From Liopterus haemorrhoidalis (taxonomy: Eukaryota > Arthropoda > Insecta > Coleoptera > Dytiscidae), in assembly GCA_963971575.1 (NCBI GenBank), contig OZ020625.1, positions 20,450,474 to 20,514,473 on the forward strand: 64,000 nucleotides of DNA, written 5' to 3'. Positions 1 through 10,401 of the stretch are shown piece by piece (positions within the stretch are counted from its first letter, which is position 1; each line of letters begins with the position of its first letter). The translations under genes were made by a program, and so were the position numbers. Below the pieces are notes generated by a model. The model was not told the origin of the DNA, did no database searches, and saw only the letters and a program-made list of their open reading frames with translations.

Positions 1-1490
1 ATAAATCCAAGAATGCTGCGCTGTACCATGTGCCGAAATGTCCCGGCCCAAAGGATCCACCAGTAGGAGGTATTACCTGCGAACTGTGTGGTGTCGCCTT
101 CAAGTCTAAGTCCGGTCTCTCCCAGCATGAGAGATCGGCACACCCTGCGGCCCGGAACGCTGCCCGCGCCAAACCGAAGCCTCCTCGTGAGCCTTCGCCA
201 GGCAAAGTATTTAGCCCCGAAGAGGTAGAGCTTATGCTTGAACTCGAGGAGCGATACTTAGGGTCTATCACCGTGGCAAAAATGATGTCGGAGCATCTGC
301 CTGGCTGCTCGGTCAAGCAGATCCGTGATAAGCGTAACTCCGCGAAGTACAAGAAGTCGCGCGAGCGTCGGCTCGCCGCACTCCAAGTATCAGCGGAGGA
401 TATCGCCGGATCGGCCGACGTCCCGCAGGAAGAGGTGTTAGATGAGGCCCCGGGACCGCAACCGGGCGCCTCGGCGCCTTCGAATGCTGTGATCGCTGAA
501 GTTTTACCAGAGATCACATTTGAATGCGTAATCGACGATCCGCCAACCGTGTACCTCGAGGCGCAAGCCTGGAGGAAAGGCATTTACGATGCGGTAGTCG
601 CTCATAGAGCGGCTTCGAATAGAAAAATGCCAGGTGGACTAGCAGACACTATCTCAGTGATGCTAAGCGCCTTGCAGATCACTACGGAAGAAAATGACGA
701 CGTACCCCAATCTTGCGTCGACCATGTGTACTCTATAGTGACCGCTCACTTTAAGCCTGACGGTGAAGTGTGCAGGAAGCGTAAGTCGAAGAAGAGTAAG
801 AGCAAGAGAGCCCGCTGGCGGTATATCTACGCTCGAACTCAAGATATTTACGGCAAAAATCCAGGAAAACTCGCTAAGTTAGTACGCGATGGTATTGACT
901 GGCTGGAAGAGGGCGGTAACCAGTGCAGTCCGGACAAGATAGAGGCGCTGTATAGCGGGCTGTGGGGGCAGCAGCCGGAAATACAGTTACCTGACCTAGG
1001 CGACCCGGAGGAACTTTTAGACACCGCCTCCGTTCTTACTCCGTTTACGGTCTCGGAGATTAAGAAAAGATGCGCCAAGTTCAAAGTAGATACAGCGGCA
1101 GGTCCAGACGGCATCCTTAGGAAACTTGTGTCTGACTGGACGGTCCATGAGGTCCTCCACTTACTCTACAACTGGCTGTTAATCTGTGGTAAGCAGCCAA
1201 CCGAGTGGAGGATTAATCGTACCTCTTTATTGCTTAAAGATGGAAAGGACGGGAGTTTGGCTGAGAACTATCGTCCGATTACTGTAAATTCTCTCTTGGC
1301 AAGATGCTACTGGGGCATTATTGACCAGAAGTTAAGGGCATGGGTACGATTCACACCCCGGCAGAAAGGGTTCGTTTCAGAGCAGGGGTGCTTCAACACC
1401 GTGCACATTGTGAGCGAGGTTCTTCGTCACGCGAAGGAGAACAGATCCCACCTGGTCGTTACGCAGTTAGACTTGAGCCGAGCCATGCCG
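1..1490 (+). pseudogene. R2/NeSL-like retrotransposon ORF, 5' part (zinc fingers, DNA-binding region, start of RT)
   Basis: The frame is already open at the left edge, so the N-terminus lies outside the window; the first residues (…YHVPKCPG) look like the His/Cys end of one zinc finger. A second C2H2 finger follows (CELCGVAFKSKSGLSQH, about nt 80-150), then a basic Myb-like stretch around SVKQIRDKRNSAKYKK, then the first RT blocks (AAGPDGI, ENYRPITVNSLLAR, RQKGFVSEQGC, TQLDLSRA). This order is that of RLE-class elements such as R2 and NeSL, which nick DNA and prime reverse transcription at the nick. Homology stops just after QLDLSRA, where motif A would give an AFD-like box; from about 1485 the sequence is unrelated and AT-rich, and the frame ends at 1586. 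The YADD box and the endonuclease are missing, so this is a broken copy. Clade assignment within the RLE group is uncertain. It is on the opposite strand to the R2 cluster at 17-47 kb. Confidence 0.75.
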
Positions 1491-2228
1491 AGCTATACAA
1501 CCGATCATAACTTAATATATGACGCTCACACCACCTCATCACGTTTACGAATTATTATTTTAATGTGTATAATATTGTTATTGTAATATCTGCGTATGTA
1601 CCTGTAAAAATATAATTTTTTACCATGTATGTACCTCATAATATATGTATCCTATACCACTTGTTATGCTCCAATCCTAAATATGTCTACATTATGTGCA
1701 ACATAGGGTAGTAACACATATTTAATAATAATAAAAAAATATATATAATAATAATAATAATTTATCACATTTATATGCTCTAGTATGTTAACTTTAATCA
1801 CTATGCTTTATTTTAATTCACTAAGAAATAATATTTTTGATTTCGGTCAAATATCAAACACAAGTGAATAAGTAATGCAAAAAACTATGCAGCAGCGAAC
1901 TATGATACCAGCACAGAACATAAAAGAAGAACGGACACTCCCAGAACGAAAATTTAGTACGTCTAACAGCGCTCCTATGAACGGTCAAAAAACTAAACAA
2001 ACTGAACCGCCAAATTTGAATTACACTATCAGTTTTAGGTTTATAATTATTGTATTAAATATATATTTTTTTGTGTATTGCAACATTTTGTTATTTATAT
2101 TAACAAAAGTTTTACAATAAACAAAAAAATACATATATTTAAAAACCTGTAATAATATATATACGGAATCTAAATAAATAAATTTAAATAAAAGATCTAA
2201 GCTATTTATTTTTGGAACACAAAATTAC
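1491..2228. other. AT-rich non-coding stretch
   Basis: No convincing gene. It begins at the break in the retrotransposon above and contains short ATA/AAT runs around 1720-1760 that resemble the simple-repeat tail of a non-LTR element. An 81-codon open frame at 1875-2120 has no recognisable motif beyond a hydrophobic, AT-driven C-terminus, and I do not call it. Confidence 0.4.
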
Positions 2229-2381
2229 TGAGAAATAAAATAACTTACTTTTGGACTGTCAATATTTATTTTAGAATCGCAACTTTTCACTGTTAGATAT
2301 AAAGCTGTTTATCTAACAGCGAAACGTAGTGATTCGAAAATAAATACTGACTGTCCAAAAGTAGAGTTATTTTATTTCTCA
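2229..2381. repeat. Fold-back (long palindrome), MITE-like
   Basis: The first ~50 bases (TGAGAAATAAAATAAC…) return as a near-perfect reverse complement at the right end (…GTTATTTTATTTCTCA). A second, inner stem (CTGTTAGATA / TATCTAACAG) sits near 2289-2320. Total length is 153 bp with no coding capacity. It could be a non-autonomous DNA transposon or a stable hairpin; I saw no clear target duplication. Confidence 0.7.
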
Positions 2382-2455
2382 TATACTATTATCTAGACAT
2401 TAACATAATTTACAAAAGAAAACACAAAAGACAATAACAAAATAAACAAAACTAA

Positions 2456-2767
2456 TTAACTCCTAACTTTCTTGCCATACAATTTGACGTAATTGTCAAC
2501 TACATTGTTGGTTCTATAGTCAACATTTTTAATTTTTTTATTAACATTATTTACAAAATATTTTATGGTTATATAAACAAAAGACTTCTTAAAATTACTA
2601 TAAATTATCTCCTTATGAGTACAAAAATAGTTGTTAATATTAGAATCTAATAAATTGCAGAGTTGCTCAACGATTTTCTCATTATTTACATATTTAAGGA
2701 TATTCCTAAAAACTATTCCTTTACACCTTCCCACCTCATCAATCAACTCTTTTGACGGATACATCAT
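2456..2767 (-). pseudogene. P-type (THAP9-like) transposase, C-terminal fragment
   Basis: The translated segment (…KGIVFRNILKYVNNEKIVEQL…NYFCTHKEIIYSNFKKSF…) aligns by eye with the C-terminal end of the fuller P-type transposase at 55.5-59.4 kb (FVVLFNKLIDICNHAIKHIC…FSCTQHDLFLVFIDKF). The CxxHK-like motif and the downstream helical stretch are shared. Together with fragments at 5128-5455 and 7207-7811 on the same strand and in the right order, it is most likely the 3' end of one old P element cut up by later insertions. It carries no catalytic residues. The ends of the fragment are approximate. Confidence 0.6.
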
Positions 2768-2851
2768 TTTCTTTCAAGCACTGTATCCTTTACAATAATA
2801 AGTGCATGCGAGTCTTAACATATTTCATCCAAAAAATTATTCCTGGAATTT

Positions 2852-3925
2852 TTGCAATTTCTATTTAAAAACTTTCTACAAATGAAACCCGCAATGTCCG
2901 AGTTAGTATGGATGCGAATGTTTTTTAAAAATTTATTGGGATCAAAGGAGGTTGTGTTCGACAAAACAGAAGGAAGGGATGTATTGGAATGGATATTAAA
3001 AATTGATGGTTCTACAAGTGACGAATTATTAGTAAAATGTGGTATTCCACAAGGGTCTGTATTAGCTGCTACTCTTTTCAATATATATGTGAATGATTTA
3101 TTCAACATTACATAAATGGTAAAATTATAGCGTATGCAGACGATACAGTCCTAATAACGTCAGCAAAGTCCTGGAATACAGCCAAACAAGAAGCAGAAAA
3201 TAGTTTGAAAGAAATAAAGAAATGGCTTGATAATAACCTTCTTACCCTTAATGTAAAAAAAAGTAATTTCTTAACATTTACTATCAAGAGCAGAATGCAA
3301 CCGTTAATAAATTACTTAACAATAAAAGGAAGTGCAACCATTGTTGAACAAATTCAAAGAACAGCTTCTGTAAAATATCTTGGGATTATTATAGACCAAC
3401 ATTTTTCCTGGAAGCAACAGATTGAACAACTGAATAAAAGAATAGGTAAAATGTATTACATGTTTAGAAAACTAGCCAAAATTGTTCCACAATATATATT
3501 GAAAAGAGTTTCTGGATTAGTACACTGTCTTATACAATATGGTATAATAGGGTGGGGAGGCATAGCTAAAACTAAAATAAAACCGTTAATAATAAGTCAA
3601 AAAACGATATTAAAAATCATATATAAAAAACCAAGAGATTGCTCCAGCGAAAAATTATATAAAGAAACTGGCATTCTTGATCCACGACAGATTTTTGCCC
3701 AAAATTCATTAATAATCCTAAATAAAAATAAAAATTTAAATTATATTAAACATGGTAAATCAACGAGAAACGAAATAAACAAACATGTCATATTGCCAAA
3801 AATTAATCAAACAATATTTAAAAATAGTTTCACATATGTATCTTTAAAACTGTTTAATAACTTGCCAAACGAAATTAAAACAATACAGAATAAATATACT
3901 TTTAAAAATAATATAAAAAAAATTG
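2852..3925 (+). pseudogene. Non-LTR retrotransposon RT fragment (Jockey-like)
   Basis: Two frames together encode the last half of a reverse transcriptase: KCGIPQGSVLAATLFNIYVNDL (motif B region), then YADDTVLI with the two catalytic Asp, then NLLTLNVKKSNFLTF, VKYLGIIID, and a C-terminal thumb-like region ending in LKLFNNLPNEIK. A one-base frameshift near 3105-3115, between FNI and the YADD segment, breaks the ORF. There is no endonuclease or ORF1, so the copy is strongly 5'-truncated, as usual for target-primed integration. It sits between two pieces of the decayed P element, consistent with insertion into it. The last in-frame residues after about 3920 belong to the neighbouring repeat. Confidence 0.75.
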
Positions 3926-4202
3926 ATGTGAAGTGTGAATATTCACACATTTCAGGGTTTCGCAGGTATATAATAAGTGAAGGCGGTATGCTGAGTGTGT
4001 AGGACAAATTTTACTTTGTAGTAATCACGGCAAAATGAACGATATTTTTAAAATAATTTATCGTCTGTTAATCATATAATAAGACTGGTTTTTAAATTTA
4101 CGCTCTTAAAAATTAAATACAACATTTGTCAAAATATAACTAGAATTTTGACAAAATAATTTCAACATAATAAAAATGCAAAAAAAAACAGAAAAAATAA
4201 AA

Positions 4203-4295
4203 TTCACTCCGTACTCGAACTCGAAACCTTTCGTTTTACAGTCAGTTTAAGAGTGCCCTAACGCATGTCGCCATCGCACGCCATGCATGTGAGTG
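4203..4295 (-). repeat. tRNA-like module inside repeat Y (left copy)
   Basis: On the minus strand a TGGCGACATGCGTTAGGGC stretch resembles an A box and AGGTTTCGAGTTCGAGTAC resembles a B box, spaced as in tRNA-derived SINE heads. It occupies the same place in the repeat as the tRNA-Glu-like module at 6054-6120 in the other copy, but the sequence is different. No full cloverleaf could be drawn with confidence, so this is not called as a tRNA gene. Confidence 0.4.
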
Positions 4296-4760
4296 TCTTA
4301 CATTGGTATAACTTTTGTACTTTGTGAACCAAAAACCACAAAAAATGCGTTATTTTCCAAAAACATAATCTGATCAAAAATTCCTGTTGTACTATTTCGG
4401 TTCACACCAATATACATTACTTAGAATTTTTTTAGATTTTTAGTTTAAACCATCTGGGCTACAGGGTGTGGGACAAAATTTTTTTTGCACATTTTTGGCA
4501 AAAATAGCATCAAAATAATTTATTTTGCAAAAATAAAAATTTTATCGTTAATCCACGTACTAAGGGCTTTCATTTGATACCCTACTCAGAATTTAAAAAA
4601 ATATATTTTTGTTTTCAATGAGCACATATTTGTTTATATTTTTAGGGGGGTATGTTTTTTAGATGTTTTAGTATTTTTCCTATATGCGGGTCAAAGAGCT
4701 GTATAAGCATGCCAAATTTCAACTCTGTAGGTTTAGCCGTTTAGCTACAATTTTTACCGA

Positions 4761-4762
<2 letters not shown>

Positions 4763-4794
<32 letters not shown>

Positions 4795-4796
4795 GA
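4763..4796. repeat. (GACA)n microsatellite
   Basis: About eight uninterrupted GACA units. The inverted partner copy of the repeat has a shorter (GTCT)n run near 5548-5568, so the microsatellite is a conserved part of repeat Y whose length has drifted. Confidence 0.9.
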
Positions 4797-5127
4797 CAAA
4801 ATGACGGTATAAGGGTTTTTTGGGCATACCTACAAAACCCTAAAAATGGATTAAAAACACTGACCGCGACTATATACATAATATCAAATTCTTAAATAAC
4901 AAATTAATAAAAAAATAAATAAATTATTGAAGAAATAAATAAATATGTAAAATAAACATAAATAAAACAATTGTAACTCACAATAAATAAAATTATTTGT
5001 ATTAAAATATATATGTATATAGCAATAAGTCGTATATGTATGTATTAAATGTAAAAAGGATAAATGGGAAATAAATTATTATTATTATTATTATTATTGT
5101 TTTGTTAGGATCGACTGGAATAATAAT

Positions 5128-5455
5128 AGGAGTAAAAGGAATAACTGACTCTAAGGGAGCACTAAAGGACTGTCTCGGGCTTATGAAAGATCGGATATTG
5201 GTAAGGAATTTAGTCCCATTATCTTCACAGTTTGTTGCATTTGAATTGTGAAGCAAAACATTTATGATGCAGGTCTTATACGCGGAAACAAACTGTGAAG
5301 TTGTTGGGGAATTATTTAGCCCACACAAACCTCTTATGATCCCAAATAATTTTTCTAAAGGCTCTTGATTTAATGTCCTAGTCGATAGGTGCTTAAAACC
5401 AAGACCCCTCATTCTCTTCCATAAAACTATAACATTGCGGATAGTCACCTGGAAA
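5128..5455 (-). pseudogene. P-type transposase, internal fragment
   Basis: The segment VTIRNVIVLWKRMRGLGFK…TLNQEPLEKLFGIIRG…SFVSAYKT-like matches the same part of the 55-59 kb transposase (WIWTLRGFEYVWRNLNGARF…NLNQDPVENFFGCIR…SFISSFKT). The conserved NQ(D/E)P(L/V)E.(F/L)FG block is a P/THAP9 hallmark near the end of the catalytic domain. It is flanked on both sides by inverted copies of repeat Y, and low-complexity ATT repeats near 5079-5098 end its 3' side. It continues the fragment at 7207-7811 and is itself non-functional. Confidence 0.7.
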
Positions 5456-6053
5456 TTTTTTTTTGATGGCGGTGTTAGTACTTTTTTTTTAATTTTAAGG
5501 GTTTTGTAGGTATGACCAAAAAACCCTTATACCGTTATTTTGTCGTCTGTCTGTCTGTCTGTCTGTTCGGTAAAAATTGTAGCCAAACGGCTAAACCTAG
5601 AGAGTTGAAATTTGGCATGCTTATACAACTCTTTGACCCGCACATAGGGAAAATACTAAAACATCTAAAAAACATATCCCCCTAAAAATATAAACAAATA
5701 TATGCTCATCGAAAAAAAAAATATTTTTTTTATAATTCTGAGTAGGGTATCATATGAAAGCCCTTTGTACGTGGATTAAAGATAAAAATTTTATTTTTGC
5801 AAAATAAATTATTTTGAAGCGATTTTTGCCAAAATTGTGCAAAAATTTTTTTGTCCCACACCCTGTAGCCCAGATGGTTTAAACTAAAAATCTAAAAAAA
5901 TTCTAAGTAATATACATTGGTGTGAACCGGAATAGAACAACAGAAATTTTTGATCAGATTATGGTATTGGAAAAAAAAGCATTATTTGTGTTTTTTGGCT
6001 AATAATATACACAAGTTATAGCTTTGGAACACGCTGCACCAGAAGGTATATCC

Positions 6054-6120
6054 TGGTCTAGTGGTTATGACGCTGGCTTTTCACCCAACTAACTCTATCC
6101 GAAAGGTATCGAATCCCGCA
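6054..6120 (+). repeat. tRNA-Glu(TTC)-like SINE module
   Basis: TGGTCTAGTGGTTATGACG is essentially the A box of eukaryotic tRNA-Glu. An anticodon-arm-like GGCTTTTCACCCA with TTC in the loop follows, then GGTATCGAATCCC as the B box. The acceptor stem does not close, so this is a tRNA-derived Pol III promoter module inside a repeat, not a functional tRNA gene. Confidence 0.6.
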
Positions 6121-6446
6121 AGAAGAGACAATATTATTTTTTGTATTTTTTTTTTTTTAATTTTTATATTGTTTGAATTGTTTTTTCAAAATTCTAATTA
6201 TATTTTGGCAAATGTTGCATTTAATTTTTAAAAGCGTAAATTTAATAACCAGTGGTAATTGTTTAAATTATAATTTAATTCTGTTTCAATGTACACGAAA
6301 TCAGAGGGGCGGAGCTTATAACAACCAATGGAAGCCAAAGGCGCAATTTTCAAAATTCTTATTGAACCTTAATAAAACTATAACTTATAACTACTAAACT
6401 ATACTTATAAACCTATATAAAAAAAATCAGCTGTGGCCACCACAGG

Positions 6447-7035
6447 ACCGACCGCCATCGTAAAGTACTTATATAAAATACATTCTAGCAACAGAGTAGA
6501 AATAACTTGGCCTGATATTTTCTAACAGAGATATTATTTATCATGACCATGGAAACGTTACATATAAGTATGAAAAAATTTCGAAAAATTTTACAGAAAT
6601 TATTCGAAATTTTTCATTTTATCAAAAAAGTCTCAAATGAAAGTTATTAGTTATTGCTTTTATAGCAACTTTTGTCCAATAATTTTTTTCGAAATATTTT
6701 TGTTGTGAAATATTCACAAAAATCTTAAAATCGACACGAGTTAACTCCCATTTTTAGTCAACCGATTTTTATCAAAAGTTGATCAACTCGTACCATTGAT
6801 GACAGAAGCTTAAATACGAAGTTTTATAAAAATCCTTTCAGCCGAATTTGCTCTGCACGTGTACACAGACAGACGGACAGACGGACAAGCAGACGGCCAG
6901 ACAGACCGACAGACATCATGCTAAAAATAGTCAAAACGTTATGTAGGGACCTCAATTCGTGGAGATCCATCGAAATCTCGAAACGTCAAAATTGGTATGA
7001 TCACAATACCTCCTTTATATATGTTGGCGGTCGGT
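6447..7035. mobile_element. TIR-bearing non-autonomous element 'Z', copy 1
   Basis: It begins with ACCGACCGCCA and ends with TGGCGGTCGGT, an 11-bp terminal inverted repeat. The internal sequence (CATGACCATGGAAACGTTACATATAAG…, a CAGACAGACGG microsatellite, CGACACGAGTTAACTCCC) is also found, inverted, at 32832-33499, where the ends have diverged to ACTTGCCC. 589 bp, non-coding. No unambiguous target duplication. Superfamily unknown. Confidence 0.55.
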
Positions 7036-7206
7036 AAAAAATACTGCACATATATATAGAAACCTAAATAATGGTATTAGGCGTCCGAATTAAAATTAGC
7101 AAAAAAAATATTTTAATATAAAATTTGTTTTAGCATCCCAAATAATCATCATTCACTTACTAAATACTTCCAAAACCCTGAAATGTAAGAAAATTCACAC
7201 TTCACA

Positions 7207-7811
7207 TCAATTTTTATAGAAAACCATGCTCTGTAAAACTTTTAGGGCATATTCCCAATACTCGAAATTTTCAGAACCGTCCCTTAAGGCATGGTTCATC
7301 GGTCTGGTTGTCCGTATGGAGCTATTCAGACTTTTAAATAGTGAGTCCATAAATTTGACCAATTCCACTGTATCGCTTGCATCAATTACTTTACATTTTG
7401 TAGCAAAAGTTAAACCCGCAAACACAGACCTGCTGAAGATCTGCGTAGCGAATTTAACTTTAATCTTATCCTTCCCTTCTGGAAAAATGTGTTTGTTTGT
7501 TAGCTTTGGTGCAACTTTGCCTTCCTCCGTGCCTCCATCTAACTCATAAAAATGTTTTATATCTGTCCACTTCGCAATTTTATTTTCGAAGTGAATATCT
7601 TTAGTTAAAAAATTATTCCTCATACCTTTCAGCAGATGTGAGGCGTCAAGTAGATGAATAATCTCTTTTCCATTCACTTCGAAAATAAAATTACTGGACA
7701 GGCTCCGAATTGCTGCTCTGTTGCTCGACCCCTGCACAGTGGGGCCAAAACGCTGTTTACCTGGCCAAAATTCATTTTGCGAACCTGTTTCAAAATCGCT
7801 GAAACTTCCAG
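7207..7811 (-). pseudogene. P-type transposase, catalytic-domain fragment
   Basis: Encodes QGSSNRAAI (equivalent to the CDQ.S.N motif), then IIHLLDASHLLKGMRNNFL, KWTDIKHFYELD, IKVKFATQIFSRSV and VKFMDSLFKSLNSS, co-linear with the transposase at 57-59 kb. DASHLLK corresponds to the DPPH(M/L)(L/I)K motif of P elements, with PP changed to AS. The frame stops at 7207, where repeat Y begins. The 5' side is cut near 7811 by the Penelope-like element. No THAP domain is present, so this is part of a broken P element continued at 5455-5128 and 2767-2456. Confidence 0.72.
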
Positions 7812-7814
7812 GTA

Positions 7815-8800
7815 TTGTTCCTAGATAACGGTACTTTTCTTACCTGTAAAGAAATAAAACTATTATCTATCACTAAAAGTATTATCGCGAATGTAATAAA
7901 AAACCATAAACCCAACAATAAATCAAATCCCGAAAACCCTATTATTAAACAAATTAAAAATAAATGTAATAAAGAAAATATAATAATAACTAAATCAGAC
8001 AAGAGCAACACCATCGTCATACTTGATCAACCTGCCCAATTCAAAATATTTAGAAAAGAAACTTACACAGATACAGTTATACATAACAGTTCCAATCATC
8101 CAATATCACATAAAATGTCAGCTTTCAACTCCATGGTCCACAGACTTATTTCCGTTCCGCTTAATAATAACGATTTTAAAGAAGAAGTTAAAACAATTAA
8201 GACTATCGCATATAATAACGGTTATAATCCCAATATAATAGACAAATTAATCTTTAAAAAATTAAAAAACTAGCTTTACTAGAAATTTTTCCGTCCACTA
8301 ATAAAAACGAAGAATCCAAATTTATCACTCTTCCATATTTAGGTGACCTAAGTATTAAAATTTCGAATAAACTGATAAATAATAATAAAAATATAAAAAT
8401 CGCCTTTAATACTACAAATAACCTTAAAAAACTAATAACTAATAATAAAGATAAAACTGACATATTGGACAGAAGTGGAGTATATAAGTTAGATTGCACT
8501 TCATGTGGATCTGCTTACATAGGCCAAACGGGGAGATCCTTCAAAACCAGAATATCAGAACATAAGAAATCATTCACAAAACAAAATAAGAATTCAACCT
8601 TCGCAGAACATCTCATACAAGAAAACCATACAGCCACATTTGAACCAAAAATACTGCATAACAACAGGAAAGGCCTTAAACTAAATTTATTAGAAGCCCA
8701 TGAAATTAAGAAACATATGTCCAATAACAACATTCTCAATGAAATTACCGACTTACACAATTCACCACTCATAGGATTAACATGGAAATTTTATATTACC
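7815..8800 (+). pseudogene. Penelope-like retroelement with deleted RT core and GIY-YIG endonuclease
   Basis: The N-terminal part (KQIKNKCNKENIIITKSDKSNTIVIL) is the conserved block before the Penelope RT. Directly after DQPAQF the sequence jumps to KIFRKETYTDTVIHNSSNHP and AFNSMVHRLISVPL, the post-RT block, so the whole RT palm including YADD is missing. A frameshift near 8273 is followed by FITLPYLGDLSIKISN and the GIY-YIG domain: GVYKLDCTSCGSAYIGQTGR, FKTRISEHKKSF, with a conserved E in the FAEHLIQENH region. GIY-YIG nucleases nick the target DNA in these elements. The copy cannot encode polymerase. It lies between the P element and the CR1-like element. Confidence 0.8.
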
Positions 8801-8816
8801 TACATAATCTTTTTAT

Positions 8817-9731
8817 TACGTAGGCAGAACATCAGGTCTTCTGTGCCGCGGCCCGTGTAAGAATCTATTCCATGAGAAGTGTGGGAAAATTAAACCTGGA
8901 ACGCTCAGTATTCTTCGCGAATCTGGAGTCAAATGGATCTGTCCAAAGTGTCGTGTCGAGGACGACGTTCCCTCTGAAGGAGAAGAAGAATGTAATAACG
9001 GTTCTAGTGTTATTTTGCACGAGCTACATTAAATTAAAAACCAGCTATCTTCTTTGAATACCAAATACGATACTTTGCTACACTCGATAAATTTTTGTTC
9101 AAATAAAGTAACTGAATTTCAAGTCACCCTGGATAGCTTCTCAAAGAAAATCAACCAAATTGATAAATTACAATGTGACCACCTTAAGCTATCAGAACAT
9201 GAAAATTTAACTGAGCGGCTCAATGAACTGGAGCAATATTCCAGACGCAATAATGTCGAGATATATGGCATTCCCGAGAATAAAAATGAAAACCTTTTGG
9301 ATATTTTGGACAAAATTGGAAACACCATCGAGTGTCAAATCAAGGAAGAAGATGTTGAGGTTATCCATCGCGTCCAGACTCGTAATACGTCCAACGCGCC
9401 CAGGAGTGTTGTCGTTCGCTTTTTCTCAAGAAAGAAACTGAATGATGTTATCGCGGCTCATATTCAAACTAAACGTCTACAACGGAAATCCCCAACATCT
9501 ACTCAGGCTGTGACCCCAGGTTTACAAATATCAGGTTTTTCTTCAAATATTTTTATAAATGAACACTTGTCTCCCTATTATAAACAATTGTTTAATTCTA
9601 CTCGAGTCTTCGCAAAAAATTTCAATTATAAATATGTATGGTTCCGAAACGGAAAACTTTTTATACGTAAATCTGATTCTTCTAAAATAAGGATTGTTAA
9701 AACTGAAAAAGATTTGGAACGGCTGGATTAA
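8817..9731 (+). pseudogene. CR1/Jockey-group ORF1: PHD-type finger, coiled coil, RRM-like domain
   Basis: In one frame the first part (CRGPCKNLFHEKCGKI…WICPKCR, about 8838-8965) is a PHD-like zinc finger as found in ORF1 of CR1-group elements. A single in-frame TAA at 9030-9032 interrupts it. The frame then continues with a coiled coil (NKVTEFQVTLDSFSKKINQI…) and the typical ELEQYSRRNNVEIYGIPE motif, an RRM-like segment and a C-terminal basic domain ending at 9731. ORF1 proteins bind the element's RNA. ORF2 starts 51 bp downstream in the same frame. Apart from the nonsense codon this ORF is well preserved; its start codon is not clear. Confidence 0.78.
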
Positions 9732-9782
9732 ACTCAATTTGTATTTTTGTAAAGTGTGATATATTTTTTCCCTATTAAATTT

Positions 9783-10025
9783 ATGGATATTTTTTACCAA
9801 AACGTTCGTGGCTTAAGAACAAAAACAGATATTTTTTATAAAAATATATTAAATACAAATCATGATGTAATATGTTTAACAGAGACGTTTCTAATCGATT
9901 CAGTTAACAGTTCTGAATTATTTGATAACAATTATGTAGTTTTTCGACGCGACCGTAGTGACACTGCATCTTTAAAAAAGGATGGTGGCGGTGTACTAAT
10001 AGCAGTCCGCTCATCTATTGTACAT
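9783..10025 (+). pseudogene. CR1/Jockey-group ORF2, N-terminal part of APE endonuclease
   Basis: Starts at ATG 9783 with MDIFYQNVRGLRTK (Asn of the APE fold) and DVICLTETFL (catalytic Glu), then GGGVLIAVRSSIVH. It is cut after codon …SSIVH by a solo LTR at 10026. The missing continuation (SPKPEWATTAEDIWLSV) is found at 11927 onward in the same frame. The endonuclease nicks target DNA for target-primed reverse transcription. Confidence 0.82.
10022..10025. other. 4-bp target-site duplication ACAT (left)
   Basis: ACAT directly precedes the TG of the solo LTR and is repeated at 11927-11930 directly after its terminal CA. Joining the flanks through one ACAT restores the ORF2 frame (1,905 bp removed, a multiple of three). 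Confidence 0.8.
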
Positions 10026-10274
10026 TGTTGCAGGAGATATTTCGCGCTTCTCGCGATATCTCGTGTGGGGTGCCTCCCACCCCACACTATCACCTATCGT
10101 TGGAATCGTCATGATTCGCGCCATCGATTGAGACCCGCGGATCTACTTTATTCCGCGTAATTCACGGTCTTTACCGCGAATTGCGCACTTTTGAACTGCG
10201 CATTCCGCTACCCTACTACATTTTCAAAGACCAATAGCAAAACTTTCCCTCTCCTTGCCAAAACCTCAAAATCG

Positions 10275-10310
10275 TATAAAAGACGAGTGATTTTCAATCA
10301 AACGTCAGTT
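10275..10310 (+). promoter_or_regulatory. Putative LTR promoter: TATA box and initiator
   Basis: TATAAAAGA at 10275-10283 is followed after about 30 bp by TCAGTT at 10305-10310, which fits the arthropod initiator (TCAGT). This would be the U3/R boundary of the solo LTR. Confidence 0.55.
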
Positions 10311-10325
10311 TCTCACAAGCTCACC

Positions 10326-10401
10326 TCATCAATAGGCTATTTGCCTCTGGCTCTACGCCGAAATCATCAATAGGCTCTTTGCCTCTGGCTTTACGCCGAA
10401 A
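10326..10401 (+). repeat. 38-bp tandem duplication in the LTR leader
   Basis: Two adjacent copies beginning TCATCAATAGGCT, differing at two positions, just downstream of the inferred transcription start. Confidence 0.85.

Larger units (their letters stand above)
3920..4848 (-). repeat. Unclassified repeat 'Y', left inverted copy
   Basis: This block is the reverse complement of most of 5494-7216. Shared landmarks are the outer edge (TTGATGTGAAGTGTGAA), a tRNA-like module, the phrase TGTGGGACAAAA, and an inner edge with AGGGTTTTGTAGGTAT next to a GACA/TGTC microsatellite. About 760 bp (4085-4848) align closely with 5494-6255; the outer 70 bp align with 7150-7216. No ORF of its own. The two copies face each other around a P-element fragment, forming a long potential hairpin. 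Family unknown. Confidence 0.65.
5494..7216 (+). repeat. Unclassified repeat 'Y', right inverted copy (with nested insertion)
   Basis: Inverted partner of 3920-4848. It starts with AGGGTTTTGTAGGTAT, passes a GTCT microsatellite, a tRNA-Glu-like module at about 6054-6120 and a poly-T stretch, then aligns to 6255. The remaining alignment resumes at about 7110-7216. The extra DNA between includes a separate TIR-bearing element (6447-7035), which explains why this copy is longer. No coding capacity is evident. Confidence 0.6.

Noticed and set aside
1875..2120. 81-codon plus-strand open frame
   Set aside because: No recognisable motif; AT-driven hydrophobic tail; surrounded by non-coding repeat DNA.
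4763..4796. GACA run as a regulatory element
   Set aside because: A simple microsatellite within a repeat; its length differs between the two copies.
6054..6120. Functional tRNA-Glu gene
   Set aside because: A and B boxes and the TTC anticodon loop are visible, but the acceptor stem does not pair; it is part of a repeat.
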